Below, piece by piece: positions 47,360 to 58,228 of a DNA stretch of 64,000 bases. The position numbers and the translations under genes are program-made. The stretch comes from Austropuccinia psidii (taxonomy: Eukaryota > Basidiomycota > Pucciniomycetes > Pucciniales > Sphaerophragmiaceae), in contig JALGQZ010000011.1 in NCBI GenBank assembly GCA_023105745.1, positions 48,328,698 through 48,392,697 on the forward strand. Direction: 5' to 3'. How positions within the stretch are numbered: position 1 is the first letter of the stretch; every line of letters begins with the position of its first letter. The notes beneath the pieces are model-generated. The model searched no databases. It worked only from the letters and a program-made list of their open reading frames with translations, and was not told where the DNA came from.

Positions 47360-48053
47360 AAATGTGGAAGCATATATACACTGAGATTAAGCGAGTAACT
47401 CACACTTTCCTTCCTCAGCCCGACGCTTTCTTGCGAGTTCCCTTTTATGCTCTTTTCCTTTTTTCGTGAATGGAATGCTTTCAGCAGAAAATGAAATGAA
47501 ACCGAATGATTACTGATTTCTGAATATCACCTAAATTCGATTGCGGACGATGAATCTTTTTTAATTGCGGCTAAAAAGAAAGCTCACGCCTGACCTTGGC
47601 AAATTCACGATCTCAAATACCTGAACCTGAAAATTGCAGTGGATAGTGCATTATTCAATTTGACATATTGATGTTCCCATGCAATCACTTTCCAATCCAA
47701 CCATTTGGAATATTGCAAGCACACGCAAATGCAATATGCATCCTGCTGCGGATCCCTAGCTATCCTAGTCCTCTTGAAAGACGCAGGAACATTTTGCCTA
47801 TTATGGGCTGGCGGGAAGTGATAAACGCGACTTCCCACAATGCACCCGCGTGTGCTACTCGCGGGCACATCGCCTGACTCAGCTTGCGTCTTGTCGGAGT
47901 CTTTGCAATGATGTACGGAGGCATGCCGCCGTACAATTACTATTGGTACTCAGACTGTGGCATCCGGGCAGTAGTAGGATAGGAAGTCATGATTATTAAA
48001 TTCATAAATAACTTTGCAAAATTCAATTACAATCTATCTAGTACAAAGCTAAT
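47360..48053. promoter_or_regulatory. Region upstream of the dioxygenase gene
   Basis: About 700 bp without a supported gene between the dioxygenase start and the 3' end of the next minus-strand gene; the dioxygenase promoter is expected here. It contains palindrome member 5. Confidence 0.45.
47911..47937. promoter_or_regulatory. Palindrome family member 5
   Basis: ATGTACGGAGGCATGCCGCCGTACAAT style inverted repeat, core GGCATGCC, 552 bp upstream of the dioxygenase ORF start. Confidence 0.8.
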
Positions 48054-50290
48054 CTAAAACGGGTCAATCCTGGTTGTGAGTTTAGCTGACCTGGGTACCG
48101 TCAAGGTGACCTCATCACTTGAACCAAGCCCGCGTTTCGCCACCCAGGCATCACCAAAGTCTAATACTAAGCATCGTGCAAATTCAAATCTAAGAGGTAC
48201 AGCGGGGTTAAAAGACTCTGATGAGAAGAAACTTTTATTCAGTAAATCACATATATACTTATTAGTACGTAGCCACACTGGCTCCACTAGATTTTTACTT
48301 TCTGAAAGTTTTGCGGAAATGTCAATTAGTGATAAAGCCCCTTTAACTGAGCTTGTTCTCCAGTCATCTGAGCATACCATCAAACCACGAACCCCCGCCG
48401 CACAGAATGCCGCTAATATACCATAGCAAATTCAATTTATTCCGAGATTCTTGTGACACGTCAAAAGATCTTTGATGGCCTCATTTATTTTTGAGTTTAT
48501 GAGTTTGCCTTTGATGCCATTAACTTCGACCTTTGTATGTGCACGTACCATGTTGTATGCAATCATCAAATGGATAACTGTATCCATTAGATCCTCCAGG
48601 TTCTTGTGCGGCTTTGTGGATATCTCATTGTCAGCCCCGCCACCTTCAATGCTGAGTTGGGTTGCACGTTGCTTCGATTTACTCAAGCAGGAGGCAAGGT
48701 ATTCAACTGCTCCCCGTTCGAGTCCAAGAGGATCGGTCGAATTTGATGTTGGTGCAACATATGGTTTGGGTGCAATCACACCGTATGAGACTAAACTAAT
48801 GGATTCAAACATAACATTTGCCCAAAAATGTTTAACTGGATTGGCGGGGTAAAGAAGGCTCTGAACCATTTTGAAGAAGGAGTGTTCTGATTTTGGGAGA
48901 TTATCTGGAGGTTTAGCTGATTCCTTCATCAATTTGAGATTCCAAATGTTGTGATCAAAAAACGCTTCTGTTTCGGTTGGCTTAAAAAAATCTAACCCTG
49001 TATATTGCAATTTATATCACCAGTCAACAGCCAATAATCATGTATCATGCACAAAGATAAAACTCACCTGCCATCTCAAGGTCCTCCAGCCAGGCCGACA
49101 TTTTAAGCTCTCGGTTACTGATCACCTTAATACCAACAGGAAGGAATGTATGAGCATCCTTTGTTGGTAAATTGTCCCATCTATTTTTGTAAATCCTATT
49201 GATATTATCAAGCCCCCTTTTCCATGATTGTTGAGAAATATTGGAATGATAATTCAAAATGCCTGCAAACTCTTCCATGCGGGATAAGAATATTCCTTGA
49301 AAATTCGCAGCGGATGACACTTCGGGCTCAGCGTCGGGAATTATATCAGTCATATCTCGTCCCATTGTATCATGTTTAATTGTTTCCCTTTCTTGAAAGG
49401 CTTGAATATTCCGAGGAGAGGCGGCAGGGGTTGCATCATGCATTGTTTCATTGGGTATCGGGGGGCTTTCAGTATGTGGAGCTTCATCATGGATTGTTTC
49501 ATTGAGTATTGGGGGGGGTTCAGTATGCGGAGGTTGATTATCAATATGGTCCCCTTCAACATTGATAATTTCATGACCTTGATCGCGCGAATCGTTTGCG
49601 GCTTCAAAGGTACGGCGTTTTTTGTTTGTTTTTTTGGTCGCATGTATATTTGGTCTTTTTCCTAATCCTTTGCCTGGAAATCCAATTACGACTCAAGATC
49701 CTTCAGGTAGAGATTCTCCCACCTCCACACCTGCCCATATATTTTAAGCAGTTATTTTTATCAATTTTGTTTTGAAGTATTAATGGACTTACGGTTCAAA
49801 TCCATTTTGAGCAGGCTCATGGCTTCAGCAATCTTTTGACGCACATAATCAGGAATTTTACTATCATTTTGAATTTTTTCGAGCCTTGGGATTGTTTGAG
49901 CAATGTTGGAGACAAATTGTTCCTTGGATATAATTTCCACCTCCCCACTGAAAATTACATCATCTTGCCCATCATCTTCTGTCGGTGAACAAGGTTCAAC
50001 AGTCTTTTCCTTCTCATAAGTTTTAAAATTCGGTTTCTGAGCGCTTGGAGGTTGACCTGAAATAAAGGCTATGACACAATATCAGGTTTTGAGAGATTTG
50101 AAATATTCAAGATGGATGCATACTCACATTCTGGAAGAACTGGTGGATCTTGATTATCTTCATGTGACTGGCTCTCTACTTCAATGCCTAATTCACGACT
50201 ACTGGCGATATCAGAGATTTCACTTCCACTCTCTGGGGCTGAAGTTGGTCGTTCATTGAATTCAGTTGAATTTCCCGGGGTTTGGGCCAT
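48054..50290 (-). CDS. Transposon-encoded protein of unknown function, four exons
   Basis: Exons 50,290-50,128, 50,056-49,793, 49,730-49,068 and 48,997-48,054 join with GTGAGT or GTAAGT introns of 71, 62 and 70 bp in one continuous phase (678 codons). The start MAQTPGNSTEFNERPTS opens an acidic, Ser-rich region. The middle is basic and has a nuclear-localisation-like KRPNIHATKKTNKKRRT stretch and imperfect repeats (HTEPPPILNETIHDE / HTESPPIPNETMHDA). The C-terminal third is more globular (YGILAAFCAAGVRGL, FEFARCLVLDFGDAWVAKRG). I recognise no domain. Two in-frame TGA codons (49,695-49,693 and 48,434-48,432) both fit CGA to TGA, so the ancestral gene was probably intact. Its function may be structural or regulatory for the element; there is no direct evidence. 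Confidence 0.7.
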
Positions 50291-50859
50291 AGCGGAGGTA
50301 GTTTATTATGCAAATAGATGGTGACGAGTTGATTGATAATTTGTTTGAAAATTTTTGAATCAAAAGATCCAAATTCAAGAAAAAAGGTGCAAGTAAAATA
50401 ATCGCATTTGCAAAATGCGATTTGTTGGGAAATTGAAGGAGGCGATGTTTTGCAAATTACTTCATATCATGCAAATGAAATCACTTCCCTGTGAGACATT
50501 GAATAAAGTTGACTAGTGAGAAACCTACTAAAGTCAACTTTTGAACTATTCAACGCTCATGAGGTAAGGACTAAGCAAAGTGTTCATTTGATTGATATGA
50601 AATAAAATGGTTTTGTCGGCGAAACAGGAGACACAATTCTTGTCTTAAATAGTCCACTTATTAGGTTTTAATTTGTGAGTCTCATGATTTAAACCCTAAC
50701 CACAACATGGTGAATATACTGACCAATATCCCCTTAGGTCCTGTTGGCAGAGAAGGCCACTCAGCATATTTCGGCAATTGCGTTAATCGTGTACGCCAAC
50801 AAGCCACCGTACTGTACACTATGGATGTAATACGGAAGCGTGAGGAGGGTAACTGTTGT
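50291..50859. other. Upstream region of the minus-strand unknown gene
   Basis: No gene supported. A weak inverted repeat GTACG...CGTAC lies near 50,791-50,812 but lacks the GGCATGCC core of the palindrome family. AAAATAATCGCATTTGCAAAATGCGATT near 50,393 gives a short inverted repeat (AATCGCATTTGC/GCAAAATGCGATT). Confidence 0.4.
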
Positions 50860-51090
50860 CGGAGGCATGTCGGGAGGGCACTACATGAGCGTAAAGATGG
50901 TAAGCAGTGTCGGGAGAATGTCGGGAGGGCACTACATGAGCGTAAGGATGGTAAGCAGTGTCGGGAGAATGTCGGGAGGGAGGGTAAGCGTTGTCGGGGG
51001 CATGTCGGGAGGGCACTACATGAGCGTAAGGATGGTAAGCGTTGTCGGAGGCATGTCGGGAGGGTACTACACAAGCGTAAGGATGGCAGG
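50860..51090. repeat. Minisatellite, about 4.5 copies of a 51-bp unit
   Basis: Theme GGCATGTCGGGAGGGCACTA, CATGAGCGTAAGGATG, GTAAGCGTTGTCGG. One copy is shortened. The unit length is a multiple of three, which produces long spurious frames on both strands. It shares the core GCGTAAGGAT with the array at 45,415. Confidence 0.9.
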
Positions 51091-51290
51091 GGCGGGGGTG
51101 TGAAAGCGTAAGGAGTGGTGAGGACGGAGAGGGGCGGGCAGTGTCGGAGTCTCATCTGGATGGAGGGCGGTGCGGGTGCGTAAGCATGCTAAGCGTCGGG
51201 GAGGCGGAAGCCAATGAGGTGAAATTACACGAACGTTGCGCATAGTGTTGAAATGGGTTTGGGCTTTGAGTGACATTCTCATGTGACACA

Positions 51291-51331
51291 TGTGACGATT
51301 GACGTTGTCTTGACGCTGACGTGACGTGACC
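51291..51331. repeat. Right subterminal repeats with TGACGT theme
   Basis: TGACGATTGACGTTGTCTTG, ACGCTGACGTGACGTGAC: about five TGACG units. This mirrors the ACGTCA cluster just inside the left end in inverted orientation, as expected for sites bound at both ends. Confidence 0.65.
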
Positions 51332-51399
51332 CACTAAATCCAGTGACTATAAAGTGACACTAACGCGACTGAAGCAAGATTTTATACTGACCGCGGTGC

Positions 51400-51445
51400 G
51401 ACGTGAAGTCAATCGCCAACGATTGACGCAAGATTCGCCCTGGTG
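51400..51445. repeat. Right terminal inverted repeat
   Basis: Reverse complement of the left repeat in 43 of 46 positions, ending GCCCTGGTG, followed by AAT (51,446-51,448). Confidence 0.95.
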
Positions 51446-51448
51446 AAT

Positions 51449-52111
51449 AAATCTTTCCACTTCGTTTCCATCAAACCATAAATTATAATCCTTTGGTCTG
51501 ATCTTGACAATGGGTGTATTGTTTTGTGGGATTTCTTGTTGCAATGGGCTTGAAGCCTGTGCATGAATATTAACCCACTTTGGTAGGGTATTTGGCCTTT
51601 GTGAAGTGAATGGAGTTGATGAGGCCATAGGCCTTGAAAATGGTGATGGTGACCCTTCTTGTCTAAAGATTCTTGGCATGCTTGTAGTTTCTTCCATTGC
51701 GCTGTTTTCTATGGTGAAACTTGACTCTTTCCTTTTCCCTTCTTTTTTAAGGAGTTCAATTAATTCTTGTTGCATTTCCAACATTCTTTGATGAAGTCTT
51801 TCTACATCAGAAATATCTTCTTGTCCTTGCATGGTCTCCTCAATCAAAATTTCTTCTTTGGATTCATCTGGATTGTGTGGTATCTTTGATGATGATGCTG
51901 AATCCATATTGATATATTCTTTGTTGATTTCCTCTTTTTCACTTTTCTTTTTAATTTCAAATAGTTCCTTGAGTAATTTCTGAAAATAATCCGTAACTAT
52001 CTTTTGATCTTTCTTCTTGGTTCTGGGTGTACCAACTGGTATACTATAATCTATAGGTGATTCTTCTCCAGATGGTGTTTCTCCTCTTTTTGGATAATAA
52101 TAGTGAAACAA
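51449..52111 (-). pseudogene. Element C gag, N-terminal part
   Basis: A frame rich in Lys, Glu and Ser with a leucine-rich helical segment (LHQRMLEMQQELIELLKKEG) leads into the capsid start (VKIRPKDYNLWFDGNEVERF). There it is cut by the transposon and continues 20 kb away at 30,935 in the same phase. The coding look extends upstream to about 52,200 without an ATG. Translation past 51,448 into the transposon is an artefact. Confidence 0.85.
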
Positions 52112-52284
52112 TTTTGTTGAAGAACTTGATGGTGATGATGATTTAGAATTTTGTGGTTTTTCTGATTCCAGATTGACTTGATAGGTGCTTGAAATTTTTA
52201 ATTGATAAAAGGCTTTTTTTTATATGGACTAAATTTGAATGTTTTTTTTGATAATTGACGGCTTATTGATGGTTGAAGCTGTTG

Positions 52285-52302
52285 GCCACTGTTGGGACAC
52301 CA
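52285..52302 (-). other. Candidate primer binding site of element C
   Basis: TGGTGTCCCAACAGTGGC on the minus strand starts two bases after the 5' LTR. The complement ends ...GGGACACCA, as a tRNA 3' end would. The tRNA identity was not determined. Confidence 0.65.
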
Positions 52303-52304
52303 GA

Positions 52305-54306
52305 TGTGGGATGAAATAAGGCAGTACCTTGAGGGGGAAATTATTGGTAAGTCTGTTTCGAATTTCAGAATTGTCCAATACCATGGGTGCTAAGGTGTAT
52401 TAGCTGCCCCTCTAAATAATACTGAATAGTCAGCCTACAGAGAATCACAAAATAAAATAAGATTTTGTGGCTTTAACAGATAGAGAAGACTTATCAGCAG
52501 TCTCTAAATCAGACCTATCAATAACACTACAGTAAAAACTCTGATCTAAAATTTCTGATAAAATAAACACTAGATTTTTTTTATTTTATTTTAATAAAAG
52601 TGATGATAATATATATATATATATGTTTTGGGTTTCTGTTATTTTAATAAAACTAATAAGAATTTTTTTTTAATAAGAATGATAAGAAAATATATATTTT
52701 TTATGGTTTTAGGTTGATTATAATGATTTTTTTTTTGATATGAGTACTAATAATAAGACTACTGGATTTGATTCTTTTAGGATTTTTTTAATACTGAGTT
52801 TATATCACTACTACTTCTCTTTGTTAATAACACTATGCTTTTGAGCAAGGCTACTAAGCTTTAACTACGGTTATACTACTATTCTTTACTAATACTAAGC
52901 TACTTAGCAAGGCTACTGAGCTTTTACTACGGTTATACTACTATTCTTCACTTATACTAAGCTACTGAGCAAGGCTAATGAGCTTTTACTACAGTTATAC
53001 TACTATTATTCACTTAATACTAAGCTACTGAGCAAGGCTACTGAGCTTTTCACTACTAAAGCACTACTACTATTCTAGATATCCTGCTAGTTCAGGGATG
53101 GTGGTGATCCTGGATAGTGGGAACTTGTTCCATGATTATGGGAAAATGAGGGAGAGAGGACCTCTACCATAGCTTTTGGGCCTCCATAGAGCTTCTCAAA
53201 ATAGGGTACTTAGAAAAAATCATAGTTGAGAGGTTTTAGCTGGTGAGACATGTAGTTTTGGTGTAGCAGCATGTTTGCTGAGAGAATTATGCTGGTGGTG
53301 CTTTTTCTTATCAAAATCATGTGATGTATTTGAGATAATTTGGCTGGTGAGATTTTCTTTTTTGCCAAGAAAGTGGAGAAAATACAGCTGCTGACAATTG
53401 AACTTTCTTCTAGTCATATGATATATATGAGAAAATTATGCTGGTGTTTCTGTTTCTTATCAAAATCATGTGATGTCTTTGAGATAATATTGCAAAATCA
53501 TGTTATGTCTTTGAGATAATTTTGCTGGTGAGATTTTCTTTTTATCAGAGTCATGTGAGGTCATTGAGATAATATAGCTGGTGATGTTTTCTCGAAGGTG
53601 GGGAAAGTATTCTTTGTTTCTATTGTTACGTATGTTATGAGAGAATTATGCTGGTGTTTCTGTTTTAGTATTGTATCATTTAATATAGAGATTGCATCAT
53701 TTCTATCAAGTTTGATGCATTTCATTATTACTAAGCAAACATTTGTTCTTGGAAAATATATTGTAATTTTATGCATAGCCTCGAGATATTTCTTCTTTCA
53801 ATTGAATCAAGGTGGGGAAAATATTTTCGTTTCTATTTTTTATTTATGTTATGAGAGAATTATGCTGGTGTTTCTGTTTTAGTATTGTATCATTTCATAT
53901 GGAGATTTCATCATTTCTATCAAGTTTGATGTGTGTTATTATTACTAAGGAAGAACTTGTTCTTGGAAAATATATTGTAATTTTATGCATAGCCTTGCCG
54001 TATTTCTTCTTTCAATTGAATCAAGGTGGGGAAAATACAGCTCTGATGCTGTGGTCCGTCTTCATATAACTTTATTTAGATTAACTCCTTTTAATTGCAT
54101 AATCTGTTATTAATGATGCAATATGGTGGATAAATTATTTGATACTATACTGTTTTGATAGGATCTTGAGGCTGTGTATTGTATATTTCTGTGTGAAATT
54201 TGTAGTTGTAATGTGTAAATCTGTTTTGCGTAATTCTTTTTATTATAATTTTTTCTTTTTTTTATTGGTAAGCTTGAAACTGGTACTAATTGTATGGAAT
54301 ACCACA
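52305..54306 (-). repeat. 5' LTR of element C
   Basis: 2002 bp, TGTGGGATG...ATACCACA on the plus strand, near-identical to 20,988-22,958. It carries the same internal arrays, with an additional unit in the CTAAGCTACTGAG array. Confidence 0.95.
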
Positions 54307-54800
54307 GTGGAAGAGTCAAATCATCCAAAAGCACAGAAATGGTACTTGGATATGGCAGAAACCCATGTTATTTGAAAATGACAAATACTCTGTGGACAAA
54401 GATCCATATGAGTGGTGTCTCAAAAAGTCTAACAGACTTAAAGCCATTGATCCTCAAATGAATTTTCAGATGAGGAATCACAACCTCCTGACACAAATTC
54501 CAGGAGAACTAGAGCATGCAGTGAAATTCACATGCAACCACAATTGTGCTCTAGATGACATTGAAAATACCTTACAAGATGTAAGGAAAAGAGCTAATAT
54601 AGGGAAATACACCCCATATAAAAGCAGTGGTTTCAAAGAGAAACAACCTTTCAGGGTGGAGTTTAAAGACAAACCCAGAGAACAAGTGGCAGAAGTGGAA
54701 AAGAGGAAAAATTCTTGTCACAACTGTGGTTCAACAGACCACTATGCCAAAAACTGTCCAAAGGCAAAGAAAACGTCTATGCCATTGAGAAACTCCAAGA
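54307..54800 (+). pseudogene. Element B gag, 3' part with zinc knuckle
   Basis: Continues B's capsid directly after element C (QIIQKHRNGTWIWQKPM, then DPYEWCLKKSNRLKAIDP). A CCHC zinc knuckle is intact at CHNCGSTDHYAKNC (54,718-54,759). Shortly after, at KAKK, the frame changes: the protease-RT frame starting at 54,715 takes over. A one-base indel near 54,770 explains this. Confidence 0.85.
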
Positions 54801-56790
54801 AGAGGAATCCCCAACAGAGGATTCTGACTCAGACTCTATGTGTGATGCCATCAGAGAACAATCTGATGATTACCAAGACCCAAGAGAAGAATTCCAAGTG
54901 GAATACCAAGAGGATACTCCACTGGAAATCCAAGACATACAGTTGGAAGCAGGCATGCCACTAGATACTGCCAGCAAAAACTTGTGCAAACACACACAAT
55001 ATGCACAAACATTCCTGGTTACACCAACCAATGGAATGGCATACATACATGGAACAGCCACAAAAATTACTGTTTTTATTGACCATGCTCAACATCCATT
55101 GATCATTGACAGTGGAGAACACTGCTTCATAGTGGCCAGAAATCATCTGGATAACCACTTCCCAAATTGGGAAAACCAGCTCTTGCCCACCAAGGCAAAG
55201 AACTTCAAAAGTGTTTCAGGGAAGATGACTTCCATTGGGGAAATTATCAAAGAGATAATTATATCCCACAGGAAGGGTAATATCAGACTCAATCCAGAGT
55301 TTGTAGTGCTTGATGATGCCCAAATCCAAGGGTTCCTACTGGGGACAGATCACCAGAGGATGTATGGAATTGACATTTACAACAGTAAAAACAGGCACAT
55401 TACCATTGGTATCAACAAGGAAAAGAAATTTTCACTTGATATATCACAATTATCTGCCAAAGATCCACTGGAAGAACTACTGAATGAATTCAGAGAGGGA
55501 CAGTTTAGCATTACCCTCACCAGTAAACAGAAACTAAGTTTACTAAAAATGCTGAGAAAGAATAGACCAGCATTTGCCATTGGTGAAGAACCATTAGGCA
55601 AGATCAGAGGACATGATATAGAACTATATCTGGATGTGGAAAGACCTTATCCACCCATGCTCAGGAGACCTCCCTATCCAGTAAGTCTGGAAACCAGGAA
55701 GGAAATTGAAAAACATATCAATGAACTCCTGGACATGGATGTCATAAGAAAGATTGGACACAATGAAATAGTGGAAATTATCACTCCTGTCCTAATCACC
55801 TGGCATGATGGCAAGTCTAGGCTGTGTGGAGATTTCAGATCTCTGAATAACTACACCAAAGCTGACAGGTACCCTATACCCAGGATGCCTCATGCATTGG
55901 ACAAACTGGCAAAAGCCAAATACATAACCAAAATGGATTGTATGAAAGGCTTCCACCAGAATGGAGGTAAACCAAACTACATGAAATTACTCAGAATCAT
56001 ATGCCATATGGGCATATATGAGTACACCAGGATTCCATTTGGCATCAAGAATGCACCAGCACACTTCAAAAGGAAGATGGACATCATATTTGAAGAAGAA
56101 ATATTGGAAGGTTGGATGGTAGTATATATTTATGACATCATTATATACTCAGAGACATGGGAAGACCATGTGCAATACATATACAGACAGCTAAGTAAAT
56201 TCATACCCATAAATCTGAAAATTTCACTTAAAAAGTGCAATTTTAGCCCACAAGAGCTATTAGCTCTAGGACATAAAGTCTCAGTTCTTGGTCTGGCAGC
56301 TGACCATAAAAAAGTAGCAGCAGTACTGCAAAAGCCAGTACCAAGAAACATCAAAGAGATGCAATCTTTCCTTGGGTTTGCTAGCTACTATAGAAACCAC
56401 ATCAAAAGGTTTGCTCACATAACTAGTAGCTTATACAAGTTATGTTCAAAAGATGTAGTTTTTGAAATTACCAAGGAAAGAAGGGATGCATATGAGAGGA
56501 TCAAATATGAACTCACAAGTGCACCTATTCTCATCTTTCCTGACTTTGACCTACCATTCAAGCTATATATAGATGCAGCATGTAGCCAAGGCTTAGGAGA
56601 AGCTCTTCACCAAAGACAAATTGTGGATGGTGAACCAAGAGAGGGAGTAATATGTTACATCTCTGGGAAGCTGAAAGATTTAGAAGCCAGGTATGGGGCC
56701 ACCCGGACTGAATGTCTATGCTTAGTCTGGCCTCTAGAGAAACTCCATTATTATCTTGAGGGTGCAGTCTTTGAAGTCTACACAGACTGA
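54715..56790 (+). pseudogene. Element B protease, reverse transcriptase and RNase H
   Basis: Open for 691 codons. The protease region has LIIDSGEHCFIV near 55,090, where family members usually show DSGAHC. The RT follows with VITPVLITWHDGKSRLCGDFRSLN (as IITPVLITWHDG here), MPFGIKNAP-like IPFGIKNAPAHF, and the catalytic box at 56,122-56,136. That box reads VYIYD because the first Asp codon GAT is TAT (56,131-56,133), which should abolish polymerase activity. RNase H begins FKLYIDAACSQGLG and the frame stops at 56,788-56,790 within ...YTD-stop, one base from Cys. Confidence 0.92.
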
Positions 56791-56796
56791 ACAGCC

Positions 56797-58058
56797 TTGA
56801 AGTCTTTACTAAACATGAAAACTATCAAGAGACACATGCTGAGGTGGAAAATGGCCATCCAGGAGTATAGAGGAAATATGAACATCATATACAAAGAAGG
56901 TAAAAGTCATACCATTGCAGATGGCCTCAGCAGATGGCCACTGGATAATGTAAAAAGCAACCCAGCTTATGACCCTGAAGTAGAAGGTAAAATTCCTATC
57001 CATTTCATGGAAATAGACAGGAAGAAAAACTTCAGATTTTCCCAATGGGCACCAGAAAGTGGTACCCCAGACAGTGGAAACACTGAGTCAGAAGGAACAG
57101 AAACTCCCATATTGGGAATAAGTTCCTCAGAACTGCGCACTGAATTCTTCAATGCAGTGATGATAACATATGTCAAATGCAAACAGTGTGAAATATTGTT
57201 ACAACTTCTCAAACAAAAGTACAGGAGCCCAGAATTGGAATCCCAGTTAGAGGAACCCTGGTTGAGGGACTATAAGGACAATAAATTTTTCCTTATAGAT
57301 GGCCTGCTCTACCATAGAGAGAAGCACACTAGTGCACTTGCAATAATAGACAGAGAACATATATCTTTGATCCTGCAGGAATGCCATGATTGCCCCTATA
57401 TGGGACACATGAGTGAGGACAGGACCAAAGAAAGGGTAACAAGCACTGATTGGTGGCCCAAATGGGAACAATATCTGAGTGAATACATAAGAACTTGTGA
57501 AAGATTCCAAAAGGCAAATAGGAAACATGGGAAGAAGTATGGGTTACTTCAACACATAGAAGAACCTAACACCCATGGGAAACCATCAACATGGACTGGG
57601 TTACAGGACTTGTCCCTGGAGGCAAAGAAAACTTCAATGCCTGCTTAATAATAGTTGATAGGTTCAGCAAGAGTATGAGGTGCCTACCATGTCACAAGGA
57701 GGATACAGCAATGGATACTGCTCTGTTATTGTGGAACAACATCATATCCACCTGTGGAGTCCCTAAGATAATAATCAGTGATAGGGACCCAAAGTTCACA
57801 TCTGAATTTTGGACCACCCTCTATGACATGCTGGGTAATAAAATTCCTTTTTCTACAGCTTACCATCCACAAACAGATGGACTATCTGAGAGGATGATCC
57901 AGAAAATGGAGGACATCCTTAGAAGATTCTGTGCCTATGGCATGGAATATAAGGACCATGAAGTTACACCCATGACTGGGTTACCCTTCTACCAGAAGTA
58001 CAACTGGCTTATAACACAAGTCAGCACTCTACCACAGGAAAAAAACCTGCCCTGGTAG
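56797..58058 (+). pseudogene. Element B RNase H end and integrase
   Basis: Directly continues the pol phase after one stop. LSRWPLDN marks the RNase H end. The integrase zinc-binding segment has the His pair ([12 protein letters not shown] context) but CERFQKAN instead of CERCQKAN, so one zinc ligand is lost. A one-base loss near 57,575 shifts into the frame of 57,591, which holds the catalytic core: [25 protein letters not shown] and [13 protein letters not shown] (Asp, Asp, Glu). A further frameshift near 57,965 destroys the rest. Confidence 0.9.
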
Positions 58059-58228
58059 AAAAAGGGTGGAATTCCCTATTGCCTGTGGATCACTTGAAGA
58101 AAAACCTTCTGAACATCCACCCCACAGCCAAAGATTTCAATGAAATGTGGAAGAGAGCTTGTGACACAGCTGCCAAATTCATAGCTGAGGAAAAAGAATA
58201 TAACAAGCAGAGGTGGGACAAATAACAA

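Larger units (their letters stand above)
30939..51445. mobile_element. 20.5-kb Plavaka-like (CMC) DNA transposon with TET/JBP, SNF2 and Zn2Cys6 cargo
   Basis: Bounded by 46-bp inverted repeats (43 of 46 identical) and AAT duplications. Gene order from the left: transposase (-, 34,812-31,652), unknown protein (+, 36,375-37,834), SNF2/Rad5-like helicase (-, 40,570-38,170), Zn2Cys6 protein (+, 43,620-44,983), TET/JBP-like dioxygenase (-, 47,359-46,148) and unknown protein (-, 50,290-48,054). Non-coding parts hold five related palindromes, two minisatellites and a 373-bp tandem duplication. It is more GC-rich than the flanking retroelements. Each gene except the dioxygenase has a stop, a frameshift or an uncertain start, so this copy is probably inactive though recognisably complete. 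TET/JBP genes in basidiomycetes are known to ride on KDZ transposons; here the transposase is of a different class. Confidence 0.92.
20988..54306 (-). mobile_element. Element C: large LTR retroelement (minus strand) with 2-kb LTRs
   Basis: LTRs at 20,988-22,958 (3') and 52,305-54,306 (5') share TGTGG...CCACA ends. A polypurine tract adjoins the 3' LTR and a TGG primer site the 5' LTR. The internal region encodes gag, protease, an acidic linker and, far downstream, only the integrase C-terminus. Where RT, RNase H and the integrase core should lie there is 3.7 kb of non-coding repeat-rich DNA, so C looks non-autonomous. The 20.5-kb DNA transposon splits its gag; without that insertion C is about 12.8 kb. 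It sits inside B's gag. Confidence 0.9.

Noticed and set aside
50791..50812. Sixth palindrome of the family
   Set aside because: Only GTACG/CGTAC arms agree; the GGCATGCC core is absent.
50682..51155. Ser/Arg/Pro-rich frames on both strands
   Set aside because: They translate the 51-bp minisatellite, whose length is a multiple of three.
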